64,000 bases of DNA. Source: an uncultured Gemmatimonadota bacterium. GTDB taxonomy: Bacteria; Gemmatimonadota; Gemmatimonadetes; Gemmatimonadales; Gemmatimonadaceae. The position numbers were made by a program, and so were the translations under genes. Numbering within the stretch: the first letter of the stretch is position 1; each line of letters opens with the position of its first letter. The notes beneath the pieces were generated by a model. The model searched no databases. It was not told the origin of the DNA and was given only the letters and a program-made list of their open reading frames with translations. Positions 1 through 7,427 of this stretch are shown piece after piece. Location: assembly GCA_903910555.1 (NCBI GenBank), contig CAIVZZ010000015.1:186001-250000 (forward strand), read 5' to 3'.

Positions 1-58
1 CATGTGTTAAGCACGCCGCCAGCGTTCGTCCTGAGCCAGAATCAAACTCTCCAATGGT
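1..58 (-). rRNA. rrs: 16S ribosomal RNA, 5' end (partial)
   Basis: Read on the minus strand, bases 50-31 match the universal 5' 16S segment AGAGTTTGATTCTGGCTCAG, followed by GACGAACGCTGGCGGCGTGC. This is the start of a small-subunit rRNA gene whose remainder lies before the window. The mature 5' end is placed near 58 by comparison with other bacterial 16S genes; the exact base cannot be set from sequence alone. An rRNA-type promoter lies upstream at 268-297. Confidence 0.97.
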
Positions 59-534
59 TGCAAGATTCTTGATTAGCTCTCCAAACAAACACTGTCACGC
101 TGTCGCGTGACAGCGCTATTCGGAATCACATAAAAATGTTCAGGTCTAACCTCTCGCCGTGCGCCTGAATGCACACGGGTCAAAAAGGTCGCCTCACACA
201 CCCTTATGATCTCACGTTCAATTATCAAATAGCTCGTTCAACTGACCGCTTTTAGCGGTAGCCTCCCAACATACTTAGCGTGTCTATTTCTCGTCAAGTG
301 GCTCGCGCAACTTTTTCGAGATTTTTTTGCCCAGAGACACGAAGCGGGCCTCGCGGCCCACTGGGCACTTCCTGACCCCGTTGCGTCACCTATTTCCAAA
401 CAGGCTTCACTTCTGGGACAGGAAGGGAAACGTAGCGATGATGTTACGATTGTGCAAGCCCTCACGCAGAGCGAAAATCAGCACGTCCATCACCGCGCGC
501 GCCATCTCTCACACAGAGCTCCCACAACAGAAAA
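59..534. other. rrn leader and mscL upstream region (no protein gene)
   Basis: This gap separates the 16S start (minus) from mscL (plus). It holds the rrn promoter (268-297), a short hairpin ACCGCT-TTT-AGCGGT at 244-258, and a 9-bp hairpin at 92-113 with a 4-nt loop. The last lies about 35 nt ahead of mature 16S and may take part in leader processing. A GC-rich fold at 328-368 has A residues, not T, after it on the minus strand, so it is not an intrinsic terminator. No convincing ribosome binding site or conserved reading frame was seen. Confidence 0.6.
268..297 (-). promoter_or_regulatory. Probable rrn operon promoter
   Basis: On the minus strand TTGACG (297-292) and TATGTT (273-268) are separated by 18 nt. 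They match sigma-70 -35 and -10 boxes and are oriented toward the 16S gene about 210 nt downstream. An rRNA gene with a long leader is expected to have such a promoter. This is the best pair in the gap; a start-site map would confirm it. Confidence 0.6.
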
Positions 535-987
535 ATGATCAAAGATTTCAAAGCATTCATCCTCCGCGGCAGCGTCGTCGATCTCGCCGTCGGCGTCATC
601 ATCGGCGCAGCATTCGGATCGATCGTGAAGTCGCTCGTCGACGATATCCTCATGCCGCCAATCGGACTCATCACCGGCGGCATCAACTTCGCCGATAAAT
701 TCGCCGTCCTAAAAGAAGGCTCGAGAGCCGCCGGTCCCTACGCATCGATCGCCGCCGCGAAAGCCGCCGGCGCCGTCACCCTCAATTACGGCCTCTTCGT
801 CAACACAATCGTCACGTTCATCATCGTCGCGGCGTGCGTATTCCTCGTGATTCGCATGGTCGCGAGACTCGAAGCGCCGGCACTCACCGCAATCGTCGCG
901 CCTCCCGCGACAAAAGACTGCGCGTTCTGCGCGATGGGAATTCCGCTCGCAGCCACACGCTGTCCACACTGCACGTCGCAGCTCTAG
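535..987 (+). CDS. mscL: Large-conductance mechanosensitive channel MscL with C-terminal zinc ribbon
   Basis: 150 aa. The protein forms the inner-membrane tension valve that releases solutes on hypo-osmotic shock. The N-terminus (residues 1-50) has the family signature: amphipathic start MIKDFKAFILRG, then TM1 with VDLAVGVIIGAAFG and the DDILMPP turn. TM2 spans about 86-108. The periplasmic loop (51-83) is Ala/Gly-rich. Past the usual cytoplasmic helix the chain ends in two CxxC pairs (C129/C132 and C143/C146), which look like a small zinc ribbon that E. coli MscL lacks. No good Shine-Dalgarno precedes the ATG. A bidirectional terminator follows at 995-1026. Confidence 0.96.
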   Translation: MIKDFKAFILRGSVVDLAVGVIIGAAFGSIVKSLVDDILMPPIGLITGGINFADKFAVLKEGSRAAGPYASIAAAKAAGAVTLNYGLFVNTIVTFIIVAACVFLVIRMVARLEAPALTAIVAPPATKDCAFCAMGIPLAATRCPHCTSQL

Positions 988-994
988 CAAATGA

Positions 995-1026
995 AAAGCC
1001 CCGGAGCATGTCAGCTCCGGGGCTTT
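995..1026. terminator. Bidirectional intrinsic terminator between mscL and the tRNA cluster
   Basis: A perfect 13-bp stem (995-1007 with 1014-1026) closes a 6-nt loop. The stem is GC-rich and ends in AAA/TTT, so T residues follow it on both strands. It can end mscL (plus) and the convergent tRNA-Pro-Arg-Lys transcript (minus). Confidence 0.85.
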
Positions 1027-1073
1027 CAACGGCACACTGCGAAATGAAAGGCAGGCAAATCACGACCGAAAAA

Positions 1074-1146
1074 TGCGCCCTGAAGGAATCGAACCTTCAA
1101 CCTAGTGATTAAGAGTCACTTGCTCTGCCAATTGAGCTAAGGGCGC
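1074..1146 (-). tRNA. tRNA-Lys (CUU anticodon)
   Basis: Minus-strand cloverleaf of 73 nt: 7-bp acceptor GCGCCCT/AGGGCGC, T-arm with GGTTCGATTCC, and anticodon stem AGTGA/TCACT around the loop CTCTTAA, giving anticodon CTT. The discriminator base is A. CCA is not encoded. It is the last tRNA of a three-gene minus-strand cluster. Confidence 0.95.
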
Positions 1147-1195
1147 TCGCCTTTTACTAACGCACACCAACGCCTTTCCGTACAACTTCGCAAGG

Positions 1196-1269
1196 CGCGC
1201 CAGGAGGGAATCGAACCCCCGACCTGGAGCTTAGAAGGCTCCCGCTCTATCCAACTGAGCTACTGGCGC
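1196..1269 (-). tRNA. tRNA-Arg (UCU anticodon)
   Basis: Minus-strand cloverleaf of 74 nt. The acceptor GCGCCAG pairs with CTGGCGC, T8-A9 and D-stem GCTC follow, and the anticodon stem GGAGC/GCTCC holds loop CTTCTAA with anticodon TCT. The discriminator is G. It is the middle gene of the Pro-Arg-Lys cluster. Confidence 0.95.
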
Positions 1270-1324
1270 CTGATCAGACGAGATCTTCTTCGCTCTTTCG
1301 CTTCTTGCTTTCGATCGCTCCCGA

Positions 1325-1398
1325 TCGGGGCGACTGGATTCGAACCAGCGACCTCCTGCTCCCAAAGCAGGCGCGATACCGGGCTACGCTACGCCCCG
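1325..1398 (-). tRNA. tRNA-Pro (UGG anticodon)
   Basis: Minus-strand cloverleaf of 74 nt with acceptor CGGGGCG/CGCCCCG, T-loop TTCGAAT and anticodon stem CCTGC/GCAGG around TTTGGGA, giving anticodon TGG. The discriminator is A. It is the first gene of the tRNA cluster and lies downstream of rdgB and its palindrome. Confidence 0.95.
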
Positions 1399-1481
1399 CG
1401 AACCGAAGAGGGAATGTTAGTCGGACGCACAGATCAGGTCAACAACGAGTGGCGAGATCAGTGATGAGAGGGGAGAAACAT

Positions 1482-1639
1482 ACGGCGAGTGAACTGTTAA
1501 CCACTAACCGTTGGTCGGTTAACCACAGTATGAAAATTAGTCCGGGCCACGAACCGTTTCGAAGCGGTTCGTGGCCCGGACGAATTCTTTCACCTTGGTT
1601 AACCGACCAACAGTTAGTCGTTAACAGTGCACTCGTCGT
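1482..1639. repeat. 158-bp composite palindrome abutting the rdgB stop codon (element P1)
   Basis: Bases 1482-1560 pair with 1561-1639 without a gap; by hand count 67 of 79 positions match. The innermost 21 bp on each side (1540-1560, 1561-1581) have one mismatch. The outer arms carry degenerate 7-nt words (ACTGTTA, ACCACTA; on the other arm ACGACTA), and GGTTAACC occurs in both. The right end touches the rdgB stop codon (1640-1642). No reading frame of note fills it. It could act as a giant transcript-end hairpin or be a mobile-element relic; it has no transposase and no obvious target duplication. Confidence 0.9.
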
Positions 1640-2266
1640 TCACTTTTCAGAGCGAAAACGCTCGAGCACCGCACCAACCGCGCGCGCCCGATGACTCACA
1701 AACTCCTTCTCCTCGCGCGTCGCCTCACCAAACGTTTTTCCCAATTCCTCACTGTAGAAAAACGGATCGTACCCAAATCCATCATCCCCTCTCGGCGATT
1801 CCAAAATCGCGCCGCCGCACGCGCCGCGTGCGTGCCATTCGCCGCCGGCGGTCTTGATCGCTGCGACGCACACGTAACCTGCGCGGCGATCCGTCACGCC
1901 GCGAAGCGCGTCCATCAACTTCGAATTGTTTGCGTCGTCGAGTGGCTGTCCTTCGAGTGTGCTTCCCGAATAGCGCTTGCTCTTCACGCCGGGAGCTCCA
2001 CCGAGCGCGCGCACTTCGAGGCCAGAGTCGTCCGCTAAAACGAGCGGCGGCGCGTCCGCACCGAGCGACGCGGCTCGCGCGAAATAATAGCGCGCCTTCG
2101 CCATCGCATTTTCCTCGAACGTCTCGAATGACTCAACTGAATCCTCCTCCGGATCCAGCGCGATTCCAAGATCGTCGAGCGTCAGCGGATCGAACCCCGC
2201 GGCCCGCAGCATCGGCCCGAGTTCGCGCAACTTTCCCGCGTTGCGCGTCGCCAGAAGTAGCCTCAC
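1640..2266 (-). CDS. rdgB: XTP/dITP diphosphatase (non-canonical purine NTP pyrophosphatase)
   Basis: 208 aa, full length for the RdgB/HAM1 family. It hydrolyses dITP, XTP and dXTP to monophosphates plus PPi, clearing deaminated purines from the nucleotide pool. Seen: N-terminal LLATRNAGKLREL (substrate loop), FEENAMAKA at 50-58, the catalytic LADDSGLEV at 77-85, GDDGFGYDPFF near 160, and SHRARA close to the end. It is the last gene of a minus-strand run after rph (39 nt between them). A large palindrome starts directly after its stop codon. Confidence 0.96.
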   Translation of the reverse strand: MRLLLATRNAGKLRELGPMLRAAGFDPLTLDDLGIALDPEEDSVESFETFEENAMAKARYYFARAASLGADAPPLVLADDSGLEVRALGGAPGVKSKRYSGSTLEGQPLDDANNSKLMDALRGVTDRRAGYVCVAAIKTAGGEWHARGACGGAILESPRGDDGFGYDPFFYSEELGKTFGEATREEKEFVSHRARAVGAVLERFRSEK

Positions 2267-2305
2267 AACAGTCGCCGCGTGCTCACGCCAGAATTCAGAG
2301 CGCGC

Positions 2306-3055
2306 TCACGGGCCAGCGGGCGCGCTCAAAACCGCCTGCTGCGCCGCATCCAGCTCGCCGATCGACTTCACCGCAGCGCCAATCAGACTATCGAGCTGCG
2401 CGCGATCGAACGTGCCGTGCTCACCGGTGCCCTGCACTTCCACGAATCCGCCGGTGCTGCTCATCACAACATTCATATCCACCTCGGCGCGCACATCCTC
2501 GACGTACTCGAGATCACTGCGCACCTCGCCATCGATCACGCCAACACTCACCGCCGCGACACGCCGCTTCACTGGAGAAACCTTGATCCGCTTGGTCTTC
2601 ACCATCCAGTCGAATGCGTCAACCACCGCAACACACGCGCCGGTGATCGCCGCCGTACGCGTACCGCCGTCGGCTTGGAGCACATCACAATCCACCTTCA
2701 GTGTGAACTCACCCCATTTGAAATCATCGATCATCGCGCGAACACTGCGGCCGATTAGTCGCTGAATCTCCTGCGTGCGCCCACCCACCTGCTGACGCTC
2801 GCGCGGCGTGCGCGTCTGCGTCGCGCGCGGCAGCATCGAATACTCGGCGGTGAGCCATCCCTCGCCCTTCCCTTTCTTCCAGCCGGGAACGCCGTCTTCC
2901 ACGCTCACCACGCAAAGCACACGCGTGTTCCCGAAGGCGATCAGACACGATCCCTCGGCGTACGGTGCCGCGCCGCGCTGCATCGTCACCGGGCGCATCG
3001 AACCCGCCGCGCGCGTGCCACGGCCAGCGCTGCCAGCCTTGATTGAATCAGCCAC
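2306..3055 (-). CDS. rph: Ribonuclease PH
   Basis: 249 aa. A phosphorolytic 3'-5' exoribonuclease that trims tRNA 3' ends as a ring-shaped hexamer. Family motifs are clear: SMRPVT near residue 20, [48 protein letters not shown], and [17 protein letters not shown] with the phosphate-site region. The start overlaps the 3' end of hldC by 8 nt, so the two are probably translated together. The rph-rdgB order is common in bacteria. Confidence 0.96.
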   Translation of the reverse strand: MADSIKAGSAGRGTRAAGSMRPVTMQRGAAPYAEGSCLIAFGNTRVLCVVSVEDGVPGWKKGKGEGWLTAEYSMLPRATQTRTPRERQQVGGRTQEIQRLIGRSVRAMIDDFKWGEFTLKVDCDVLQADGGTRTAAITGACVAVVDAFDWMVKTKRIKVSPVKRRVAAVSVGVIDGEVRSDLEYVEDVRAEVDMNVVMSSTGGFVEVQGTGEHGTFDRAQLDSLIGAAVKSIGELDAAQQAVLSAPAGP

Positions 3056-3497
3056 GAAGTTTCTCTATCGTCGAAGTTGTCGAATGACCCGGCGTGACCG
3101 GAATGATCACCACACGGCCGCCGCGAGCGGTGACGTCGGCAGCGCCGACGACGTTGTCCGGAGTATAGTCGCCGCCCTTGACGATCACATCGGGCTCGAG
3201 CGCACGCACGAGCTCCAACGGCGTGTCCTGATCGAAGACGACAACGGCATCGACCATCTCGAGCGCCGCAAGCACATAAGCACGATCGCCTTCAGAGCGC
3301 ACGGGACGCTCCGGTCCTTTGCCGAGGCGTCGCACCGATGCATCGCTGTTCAACGCGACGACGAGATGCCTCCCTTCCGCGCGCGCGCCGAGGAGCACGT
3401 CAATGTGCCCGGGGTGCAGAAGGTCGAACACGCCGTTCGTAAATACAACCGGACCGCGCACTGCGCGCCGCCATTCGCGCGCCGATTCCCACGACAT
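3048..3497 (-). CDS. hldC: D-glycero-beta-D-manno-heptose 1-phosphate adenylyltransferase (RfaE2/HldC type)
   Basis: 149 aa, the size of a stand-alone RfaE2 domain. It joins AMP to heptose-1-phosphate, making ADP-heptose for LPS core. The nucleotidyltransferase signature [13 protein letters not shown] lies at about 19-31. [37 protein letters not shown] and the C-terminal [11 protein letters not shown] follow, as in RfaE2 proteins. The kinase half found in the E. coli HldE fusion is absent and not seen nearby. It points to an outer membrane with heptose-containing LPS, in line with lptE next door. Confidence 0.92.
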   Translation of the reverse strand: MSWESAREWRRAVRGPVVFTNGVFDLLHPGHIDVLLGARAEGRHLVVALNSDASVRRLGKGPERPVRSEGDRAYVLAALEMVDAVVVFDQDTPLELVRALEPDVIVKGGDYTPDNVVGAADVTARGGRVVIIPVTPGHSTTSTIEKLRG

Positions 3498-3541
3498 GAT
3501 TTTCCGGCGCGGATCCAGGCTCGCGCCCGGGTCATCGTGGG

Positions 3542-3904
3542 TCAGAAGGTCCCCGTCGCATTCGGGTTGAATTTGAATTCTCTCACCTGACCCGGCAGCT
3601 CGATGTGCACGCTGTAGTTCGCGTAGATGAAAATGTCGTGCTTTCCGCGGCGAACGATGACGTTGTTCGCCGGCTCGGGGAGGCCGAGCGAATCCGCGTA
3701 TTCGGCGATGCGTATTTTGATGTCGGAGTCGGTGCTATGCACGGCGAATTTCGCCTCGCTCTTCATCCGATCCTGATAGCGATAAAAATTCAGGTACGCT
3801 TCACCGATATTAAATCCGAAATAGCCGATCGCGGTGACGATCAGCAACATCAAGAGACAGCCTATGCGGCCTGCGCCGCGGCGTGCTCTGACCTGTCTCA
3901 CCAA
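3542..3904 (-). CDS. Small single-pass membrane protein of unknown function
   Basis: 120 aa. The basic N-terminus (VRQVRARRGAGR) is followed by one hydrophobic segment, about residues 13-35, then about 85 polar residues. The tail has a beta-rich look (NNVIVRRGKHDIFIYANYSV) ending in FKFNPNATGTF. No family was recognised with confidence. The start overlaps the end of lptE by 7 nt, so the two are probably co-translated. The topology suggests a short cytoplasmic tip and an exported domain. Confidence 0.75.
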   Translation of the reverse strand: MVRQVRARRGAGRIGCLLMLLIVTAIGYFGFNIGEAYLNFYRYQDRMKSEAKFAVHSTDSDIKIRIAEYADSLGLPEPANNVIVRRGKHDIFIYANYSVHIELPGQVREFKFNPNATGTF

Positions 3905-4401
3905 TTTGATTGCGCTCCTTGGATGATTCCGGTGACAATCTTGTCGATGGCCTGCTTTCGACCGGACGCTTCACCGCCCTCGGGGTAGTCGCCTGTCTCC
4001 GTGATATCCATCGGCCTGCCAAGCACTCTATTGTGAATCTGGTCGAAGATTTCCACGTGAACAACGATCTTCAATTGCCGCCGCGACGACGTTGCCTGCG
4101 CGGGATTCGCGCTGAACCCCGTCGCCGCGTCCAGATCATAACTGACGATCTTCCCCCTCACGACGGCACTGGCCTTGTCCTCACCGGCCTCTTTCAGGCC
4201 GAGTTTTGAACCGAACGAACTCCGCAGCGCCTCGTTCAGCTCGTGCTGCAGCTCCGGAGACGCGGTCTCATTATCGAACGGGATGATCGCGACGCTCTTG
4301 ATGTCCGTCGGCAGGCCGCCTCCGCTCAGGCTGTACGGGAAACGGCAGCCCGCGACCAACAATGCCCCCAGCACCAGAGCGATCACTCCGGGCCGGCGCA
4401 T
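3898..4401 (-). CDS. lptE: LptE-like outer-membrane LPS-assembly lipoprotein
   Basis: 167 aa. The hydrophobic leader ends in the lipobox LLVAGC, so Cys19 should be lipidated. The mature part starts with the LptE/RlpB-like pattern YSLSGGGLPTDIKSVAIIPF. LptE plugs the LptD beta-barrel and helps insert LPS in the outer leaflet. The stop overlaps the small membrane-protein gene and the start abuts the thioesterase gene (both at 4401). LptE families are divergent, so the call rests on the N-terminal pattern, length, lipobox and LPS gene context. Confidence 0.85.
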   Translation of the reverse strand: MRRPGVIALVLGALLVAGCRFPYSLSGGGLPTDIKSVAIIPFDNETASPELQHELNEALRSSFGSKLGLKEAGEDKASAVVRGKIVSYDLDAATGFSANPAQATSSRRQLKIVVHVEIFDQIHNRVLGRPMDITETGDYPEGGEASGRKQAIDKIVTGIIQGAQSNW

Positions 4402-4808
4402 CAGCCGCTGACCGCCTGCAAGCGTGAACGAATATCAACGGGCATGGAGATCGGCCGGCCTTCGGTTGAGATGGAAATCAGCGACGTGCGCGCCGTGGCG
4501 AGACGATGCCCGCTCGCCGCATTCGTGAGCAAATACTCGAACGTCACCTGACGCGAGCGCACATCCGTCAGCGTAGTCGCGATGCGCACGACGTCGTCAT
4601 AGCGCGCGCTCGCATGCAGCCGCACACTGTAGTCGATCACGGTCAGCGCGATACCGCCCTTTTCCATGTCCGAGTAGCTCATGCCGTGCTGGCGCATGAA
4701 ATCCGTGCGCCCAACTTCACACCAGATCAGGTAGTTGGTGTGATACACCACCTGCATCTGGTCGGTTTCCGCGTAGCGCACGCGAATTTCAGTCGTGGTC
4801 GTAGGCAC
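4401..4808 (-). CDS. YbgC/4-hydroxybenzoyl-CoA-type acyl-CoA thioesterase
   Basis: About 135 aa from a GTG at 4808. Longer in-frame starts would run through the divergent LpxH-like gene and are rejected. A hot-dog-fold thioesterase that hydrolyses an acyl-CoA or acyl-ACP thioester. The signature RVRYAETDQMQVVYHTNYLIW carries the catalytic Asp (ETDQMQVVYH), followed by EVGRTDFMRQ and GIALTVIDYSV. In proteobacteria YbgC sits with the Tol-Pal genes; here the neighbours are lptE and lpxH-like. The true substrate is unknown. The GTG lacks a strong ribosome binding site, so the start is tentative. Confidence 0.88.
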   Translation of the reverse strand: MPTTTTEIRVRYAETDQMQVVYHTNYLIWCEVGRTDFMRQHGMSYSDMEKGGIALTVIDYSVRLHASARYDDVVRIATTLTDVRSRQVTFEYLLTNAASGHRLATARTSLISISTEGRPISMPVDIRSRLQAVSG

Positions 4809-4871
4809 GAGAGCAAGTAATTCCGTCGCGGCTGCTTTGTAAAGGATCGCGCGGGCTGATAGGTTCTCCCG

Positions 4872-5651
4872 ATGCTTCACGGTCCCTGCTTCGTACTCTC
4901 CGACGCGCACCTCGGCCCGGCTCCGGCCGAGGCCGAAACGTCGTTGCTGGCGCTCTTGGAGCGTGCGAAGACCGAGGCGAAGACCGTCATCCTCAACGGC
5001 GACATGTTCGACTTCTGGTTCGAATGGAAGCACGTGATGCCGCGCGTGGGGTTTCGCGCACTCGCAGCAATCGCGGCGCTCCGTGAATCGGGTGTCGAAG
5101 TGCTGTGGATCGCCGGCAACCACGACTGCTGGGGCGGAGAGATTCTCACACGTGACGTCGGCGTTACGTACCACGTGGGCCCGTGGGCCGGGACGATTGC
5201 CGGGTGGAAGGTGCTGATCGAACATGGCGACGGGCTTCGCGACAAAGAGGACGCGCCGTACCGCCGCCTTCGCGCGGTGCTGCGCAACCCGTTCGCGATC
5301 TGGCTGTTTCGCTGGCTCCACCCGGACGTCGCGACCTGGATTGCATTGCGCACGTCGCACACGAGCCGGAACATGCGGCCGCGCGATCGTGGAGAAGGGC
5401 TCGCGCGCGTCGCGATGGAGCGGCTTGCCGCTGATAAATCGCTGCAGCTATTTCTGTACGGGCATTCGCACGAGGCGGTGATCGGAGAGCATGCGACGGG
5501 CGGCCTCTTCGCGAACCCGGGCGCGTGGATGGACGCGCCGACGTTTCTGCGGATCACCGATGAGAAGCTTGAGCTCGTGGACCTTCACGCTGGCACGCCG
5601 GGCGGCGTGCGCGTGATCACGGACCGTCAAAAGAGCGCTATCGGACGCTGA
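4872..5651 (+). CDS. LpxH-like metallophosphoesterase (probable UDP-2,3-diacylglucosamine diphosphatase)
   Basis: 259 aa calcineurin-like phosphoesterase. Metal-binding motifs in order: SDAHLG (D11, H13), NGDMFDFW (D44, D47), GNHD (82-85), EHGD (117-120) and GHSH (197-200). The DMFDFW segment and the Arg-rich middle (YRRLRAVLRN) resemble LpxH, which cleaves UDP-2,3-diacyl-GlcN to lipid X in lipid A synthesis. The divergent neighbour and lptE/hldC beyond it support an envelope role. LpxG or another phosphoesterase cannot be ruled out. The stop overlaps the convergent membrane-protein gene by 14 nt. Confidence 0.85.
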   Translation: MLHGPCFVLSDAHLGPAPAEAETSLLALLERAKTEAKTVILNGDMFDFWFEWKHVMPRVGFRALAAIAALRESGVEVLWIAGNHDCWGGEILTRDVGVTYHVGPWAGTIAGWKVLIEHGDGLRDKEDAPYRRLRAVLRNPFAIWLFRWLHPDVATWIALRTSHTSRNMRPRDRGEGLARVAMERLAADKSLQLFLYGHSHEAVIGEHATGGLFANPGAWMDAPTFLRITDEKLELVDLHAGTPGGVRVITDRQKSAIGR

Positions 5652-6255
5652 TCGAAAAACTCAGCGCCGCGCCACCGCCTTTCAACGGCGTCGCACGCAT
5701 GCCGAGGTGCTGCGGGAGGTCCCAGAGATTCGCCGCGACGAATGCGTCAGCACCCGAGAACAGGTGATTGAACAGAATCACCGCCACCCAGTCTTCCACG
5801 TGCAGCGCGCGTGCGCGCACGAGTTGCGGGGTGTATGTGGTCTGCGCCCACGTCGAAACGACCGGCTTGCCCGTAGCGGGGTCACGCGACGCCAGTCCGG
5901 TGGCTGGATCGATCGCGTAGGTCTGCGGAACCGAATCGCCGACAAACGCTTTTGCGATGCGCTCGTCATCCGCCGAGCGACGGAGGAGTGCCCATGACAT
6001 CGCTTCGATCATAAAGAAAACGGCGCCCGTGTACTTTCGATCGAGCGCGGCCTGCCCCATTCCCGGCACGAGTGCGGAATAGATGAACGCGCGCCGCGGC
6101 GTGATTGGCGGCGCGATGAATGACTTGAGCTCCCGCTTCGGCGCGGCAACGGTGTCGGACGCTGTCGCCTTAAATGCGGGGGTGCTGTCGGGTTTGGTTG
6201 GCAGCTGCGCCGCTGCGGTGGACGCAGCGCACAGGGTTACCGAAAGCGCGCGCAA
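5638..6255 (-). CDS. DUF5683-like exported/membrane protein
   Basis: About 205 aa if it starts at the TTG at 6255; the frame stays open to 6369, but that stretch is tRNA-Sec. From 6255 the chain begins with a signal-like run (ALSVTLCAASTAAA-Q). A membrane part follows: PRRAFIYSALVPGMGQAALDRK, a hydrophobic TGAVFFMIEAMSWALL, then EDWVAVILFNHLFSGADAFVAANLWD. This arrangement resembles DUF5683 proteins of Bacteroidetes-like bacteria. Function unknown. A GTGGGG run 8-13 nt upstream may be the ribosome binding site. Confidence 0.7.
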   Translation of the reverse strand: MRALSVTLCAASTAAAQLPTKPDSTPAFKATASDTVAAPKRELKSFIAPPITPRRAFIYSALVPGMGQAALDRKYTGAVFFMIEAMSWALLRRSADDERIAKAFVGDSVPQTYAIDPATGLASRDPATGKPVVSTWAQTTYTPQLVRARALHVEDWVAVILFNHLFSGADAFVAANLWDLPQHLGMRATPLKGGGAALSFSISVR

Positions 6256-6294
6256 CAGTGCACCCCACGGCGTGCTCCGCCGCGCAGCGCCGGC

Positions 6295-6391
6295 TGGCGG
6301 GAGCGTATGGGAATCGAACCCACCCAACCCGACGTCGTCAGGTCGCATCAGTTTTGAAGACTGAGCCATTCACCAGAATGAGAACGCTCCC
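6295..6391 (-). tRNA. selC: tRNA-Sec (selenocysteine, UCA anticodon), CCA encoded
   Basis: Minus strand, 94 nt plus an encoded CCA. The bacterial 8+5 form is seen: 8-bp acceptor GGGAGCGT/ACGCTCCC, 5-bp T-stem around TTCGATT, 6-bp D-stem TCATTC/GAATGG with a 4-nt loop, a long variable arm, and anticodon stem TCAGT/ACTGA around CTTCAAA. Anticodon TCA is at 6357-6355. It reads UGA as selenocysteine when SelB and a SECIS are present. Its 5' 44 nt are also the 3' end of selD. Confidence 0.96.
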
Positions 6392-7427
6392 GCACGTCGC
6401 CGATCTGCACGGCTCCGTCGACGCGACCGAGATATTCGGCGAGTTTATCCAGCGGGACAGCAACCAAGAGTCCGCCCGATGTCTGGGGATCGACGAGGAA
6501 TGCGCGTTCTTCCTTCGTGGTACGTCCCCAGTCAACGAGCGGTTCCAGATAGAGATCGTTGCGTGCGGCGCCACCGGTGAGTGCGCCGGCCTCGAGTGCC
6601 GCGCGGACGCCGGGCAACAGCGGCACTTTCGACATTTCGATATGCAGCGTCGCGTTGCTCGCGCGCGCGACGTGCGAGGCGTGGCCGAGCAGGCCAAAGC
6701 CGGTGACATCGGTTGCGCAGTGCAGATCCATGACCACGGCTGCCCGGCTCGCGACGGCATTGAGCGTCGTCATAGACTTCACGAGCGCGGCCTGTTCTGC
6801 GGCGCCAAGTACGCCACGCTTTGCGGCGGTCGACAGGATTCCGGTGCCGATGCCTTTCGTGAGGACGAGCGCGTCGCCGGGCTTCGCGGCGGCATTGGTG
6901 AGAATGCGCTGCGGATGAATCGTGCCCGTTACCGAGAGACCGTATTTCAATTCTTCATCGGTGATCGTGTGACCGCCGATGATATGCGCACCTGCATCGT
7001 GCACGGCGTCTTGTCCGCCACGGAGCATGTCGGTGAGGACGCTGAGGGCGAGCTGGCCGACCGGGAAGCCGACGATGTTCATCGCCGTGATCGGCTCGCC
7101 GCCCATCGCGAAGACGTCGGACAGCGCGTTGGTCGCGGCGACTCGGCCGAAATCGTACGGATCATCGACGATCGGCGCGAAGAAATCGAGCGTCTGCACG
7201 AGCGCGAGTTCGGGCGTCAGCTGATAGACGCCGGCGTCATCGAACGTTTCGCGCCCGACGAGGATGCGCGGATCCGAGCGACGCTCGAGCGGCGCGAGCG
7301 CCGCGGAAAGATCACCGGGGCCCATCTTCGCCGCGCAGCCCGCGCAGCGCGCGAACTGCGTGAGGCGAACGACGTCTTCTCGTGTAGCGGTCGTCACGAC
7401 GTAGCTCAGCCGACCTTTGCCACGCAC
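6348..7427 (-). CDS. selD: Selenide, water dikinase (selenophosphate synthetase)
   Basis: 359 aa from a GTG at 7427; a second GTG at 7397 gives 349 aa and avoids the 22-nt overlap with ridA. It makes selenophosphate from selenide and ATP for Sec-tRNA synthesis. The active-site segment reads ARCAGCAAKMGPGDL: Cys31 and Lys34 match the catalytic Cys and Lys, so this is the Cys form, with no in-frame TGA. Further motifs are TLDFFAPIVDDPYDFG, ATNALSDVFAMGG, GGHTI and DVTGFGLLGHA. The last 44 nt, including the TGA stop, lie inside selC. Confidence 0.96.
   Translation of the reverse strand: MRGKGRLSYVVTTATREDVVRLTQFARCAGCAAKMGPGDLSAALAPLERRSDPRILVGRETFDDAGVYQLTPELALVQTLDFFAPIVDDPYDFGRVAATNALSDVFAMGGEPITAMNIVGFPVGQLALSVLTDMLRGGQDAVHDAGAHIIGGHTITDEELKYGLSVTGTIHPQRILTNAAAKPGDALVLTKGIGTGILSTAAKRGVLGAAEQAALVKSMTTLNAVASRAAVVMDLHCATDVTGFGLLGHASHVARASNATLHIEMSKVPLLPGVRAALEAGALTGGAARNDLYLEPLVDWGRTTKEERAFLVDPQTSGGLLVAVPLDKLAEYLGRVDGAVQIGDVRERSHSGEWLSLQN

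Noticed and set aside
328-368. GC-rich hairpin near the rrn promoter, considered as a terminator
   Set aside because: The T run precedes it on the plus strand and A residues follow it on the minus strand, so neither direction gives a terminator.
1482-1639. P1 considered as an IS-derived MITE
   Set aside because: Arms extend to the centre, no target duplication was seen, and the other palindromes share the plan but not the sequence. Kept as a repeat of unknown origin.
6348-7427. SelD considered as a selenoprotein with in-frame TGA
   Set aside because: The active-site residue is encoded as Cys and no TGA interrupts the frame before the stop.
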